From positions 4,402,001 through 4,466,000 of the forward strand of contig NZ_CP034450.1 of the NCBI RefSeq assembly GCF_003952505.1: a DNA stretch of 64,000 nt, given 5' to 3'. A program made the translations under genes and the position numbers. Under the pieces are notes generated by a model. The model made no database searches and was not told the origin of the DNA. It saw nothing but the letters and a program-made list of their open reading frames with translations. The stretch comes from Mesorhizobium sp. M4B.F.Ca.ET.058.02.1.1 (GTDB taxonomy: Bacteria; Pseudomonadota; Alphaproteobacteria; Rhizobiales; Rhizobiaceae). Below, piece after piece: positions 62,369 through 64,000 of the stretch (positions are counted from its first letter, which is position 1; every line of letters begins with the position of its first letter).

Positions 62369-64000
62369 ATGAGAGGGCTAAAGGACATTAGCGTCGGGAC
62401 CAAGCTCTCGTTGGGCTTTGGGCTGGCGCTGCTGTGCGTCGTGGCCGTGGGAGTATTTGGGGTCGCGCAACTGCGATCACTCAACAAGGTCACGAGCGAG
62501 ATCACCAGCGTTTGGTTGCCCCAGGTCCAGATCGTCGGCGAGATGAAGCGCAACCTCGCGGAACACCAGCTCTATGCGACGTTGCGCGTGCGCACTGCCG
62601 AGGCTGCGCAGATAGCCGGCATTGAGAAGGAGATGGCGAGGGAAAGCGACGAAATACTGCAAGGTCGGCGCGCCTATCGCCGGAGTGCCGGATCGCTGGC
62701 CGAGCAGCAGCTGTTCGACCAGTTCGTCAACCTATGGACGGCCTACGAAGATTCCCTGACATCGATTTTCCCGCTCCTCGAAACAGGAGGGCGAACAATG
62801 GCTGTCAAGGAGTTCGAGACGGTATCGCTCCCGACCGTTGCCGCCGCCACGCAGCGATTGGACGACCTGCTGGCCCTCACCAACGAGCGCAGCACGGCCG
62901 CGGCGGTGATGGCGGACAGGACCTACACCGTTGCGCAAAGATTGACTTGGCTGGCAGTTCTTTTTGCCGCCGGGTGTCTTGGTGGGCTTGTCGCCTGGAT
63001 ACGCCACAATGTCAGCAAGCCGATCCTCGCCGTGACCGAGGCGATGCGTTGCTTGGCGCAGGGCGAGCGCCGTTCGAGTCTCATTGCGCTGAAAAGGGAT
63101 CGGCAGGACGAGGTTGGAGTGCTGTTCTCGGCCTTTGCCGGCTACCGGGCCAGCCTGGAGCGCAGCGATGCCTTGGCCCGAGAAGCCGAGCTGGAGCGGC
63201 AGCAATTGGCCGCGGCCGCCGCCAATATGCCCGTAGGGCTTTGCATGTTCGATGCGGAGAGGCGGCTGGTTCTGTGCAACCAAAGCTACGCCGATCTCTA
63301 CCATGTGCCGGAGCCCCTGACTCGTCCCGGCACGCCGTGGATCGATTTGATGCGGTTCCGGATCGCGGCGGGCCTCTATGCCGGCCATGACCCGGAAAAG
63401 TATGTGCAGCAGCTGACGGAGACCATCGATCGCGCAGAGCGGACGGTGAGCCTGGTGGAACTCAGGGACGGACGCACCATCGACCTCATCCATCAGCCAC
63501 TGCCGGGCGGCGGGTGGCTTGCCACTCACCATGACGTGACCGACTTGCGGCGGAGCGAAGCCAAGATTTCATACATGGCGCGCCACGACGGACTTACCGA
63601 GCTTCCAAATCGCATATTGTTCCGCGAACGCGCCGAGGAGGCTTTGGTCGAGATGCGGCGTGATGGTAGCAAGATTGCTTTCCACTGCCTCGATCTCGAT
63701 CATTTCAAGATGGTCAACGACACGCTGGGGCACCCGGTTGGCGACGCCTTGCTGAAGGAGGTCGCCGCCAGACTGAAACAGGTGGCCCGTGAAGGCGACA
63801 CCGTGGCAAGGCTCGGCGGCGATGAGTTCGTGATCATTCAAACCGCGGTTGATCAGCCGGTCGAGGCGACAGCTCTTGCCCAACGGGTCATTGATGGGCT
63901 GAGCGCACCTTATGTCGTCGATGGCCACGGGGTTATGATCAGCGCCAGCATCGGCATCTCGATCGCGCCGGACGATGGCATTGACGCCGACCAACTTCTC
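62369..64000 (+). CDS. Membrane-bound PAS-GGDEF diguanylate cyclase, 3' end beyond the window
   Basis: Open frame of 544 residues with no stop before the window ends. Helix TM1 is SLGFGLALLCVVAVGVFGVA (residues ~15-34), then a periplasmic four-helix bundle typical of chemoreceptor-like sensors, TM2 at ~192-211, a HAMP region, a PAS domain (around MPVGLCMFDAERRLVLCNQS) and a GGDEF domain. The GGDEF motif is intact at residues 483-487, with the RxxD inhibitory site five residues before it (REGD), so it should make cyclic di-GMP and be product-inhibited. An EAL domain may follow. The gene lies in the putative island. Confidence 0.9.
   Translation, partial: MRGLKDISVGTKLSLGFGLALLCVVAVGVFGVAQLRSLNKVTSEITSVWLPQVQIVGEMKRNLAEHQLYATLRVRTAEAAQIAGIEKEMARESDEILQGRRAYRRSAGSLAEQQLFDQFVNLWTAYEDSLTSIFPLLETGGRTMAVKEFETVSLPTVAAATQRLDDLLALTNERSTAAAVMADRTYTVAQRLTWLAVLFAAGCLGGLVAWIRHNVSKPILAVTEAMRCLAQGERRSSLIALKRDRQDEVGVLFSAFAGYRASLERSDALAREAELERQQLAAAAANMPVGLCMFDAERRLVLCNQSYADLYHVPEPLTRPGTPWIDLMRFRIAAGLYAGHDPEKYVQQLTETIDRAERTVSLVELRDGRTIDLIHQPLPGGGWLATHHDVTDLRRSEAKISYMARHDGLTELPNRILFRERAEEALVEMRRDGSKIAFHCLDLDHFKMVNDTLGHPVGDALLKEVAARLKQVAREGDTVARLGGDEFVIIQTAVDQPVEATALAQRVIDGLSAPYVVDGHGVMISASIGISIAPDDGIDADQLL

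Overview
The window reads as a piece of an alphaproteobacterial chromosome, most likely Mesorhizobium or a close relative in the Rhizobiales. This is inferred from the high G+C coding sequence, the large NAD-dependent glutamate dehydrogenase, a Usg-family protein, an SdhAF4 (DUF1674) homologue, an AtpD with a long Ala/Lys/Pro-rich N-terminus, and repeated palindromic intergenic elements of the rhizobial mosaic type. No database search was possible, so the genus is an inference.

Layout. 1-9.5 kb: 3' part of typA, DUF1062, a LysE-type exporter, a YCII protein, an AhpD-like peroxidase and NAD-GDH. 9.5-11 kb: an IS481-family element that has landed inside a palindromic intergenic repeat. 11-20 kb: a UMF1-type transporter, then on the minus strand htpX-rsmB-heparinase-like-purH, sdhAF4 and a HAD phosphatase. 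20-26 kb: a transglutaminase-like protein, a TadG-like vWA protein, a 23-residue small gene with an extreme Shine-Dalgarno, a MOSC protein and a frameshifted acs. 26-32 kb: usg, two aldo/keto reductases, an MFS pump with a divergent LysR regulator, and a decayed VapC beside an intact antitoxin. 32-47.7 kb: yggS, leuS-lptE, fsa-like transaldolase, priA, a VapBC pair, an Asp/Glu racemase, the atpHAGDC operon and a signal peptidase I. 47.7-50.8 kb: hexuronate catabolism (uxuB-like, kduD-like and kdgF-like genes plus a remnant of uxaC). 50.8-57.6 kb: a GT9 glycosyltransferase, a propeller-sulfotransferase fusion, recQ, and an ammonia-lyase homologue that lacks the MIO tripeptide.

At 57,726-57,746 lies a 21-bp copy of what looks like the 3' end of a tRNA-Ser gene with no tRNA body. 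I read this as one end of an integrated element that extends to the right. Everything after it is sparse and looks acquired: a roughly 3.8-kb reading frame, broken by two single-base indels, that joins an RNA-polymerase-like double-psi barrel motif (DxDGD) to a complete shikimate-kinase-like domain, followed by a membrane-bound PAS-GGDEF diguanylate cyclase that runs off the window.

Several broken genes (acs and both breaks in the polymerase/kinase reading frame) carry single-base indels in or beside short homopolymers, so true decay and assembly error must be separated from raw reads before drawing biological conclusions. The most novel candidates are the polymerase-kinase protein next to the att-like site, the MIO-less ammonia-lyase homologue, the propeller-sulfotransferase fusion, and the tiny gene with a 16S-tail-complementary leader.
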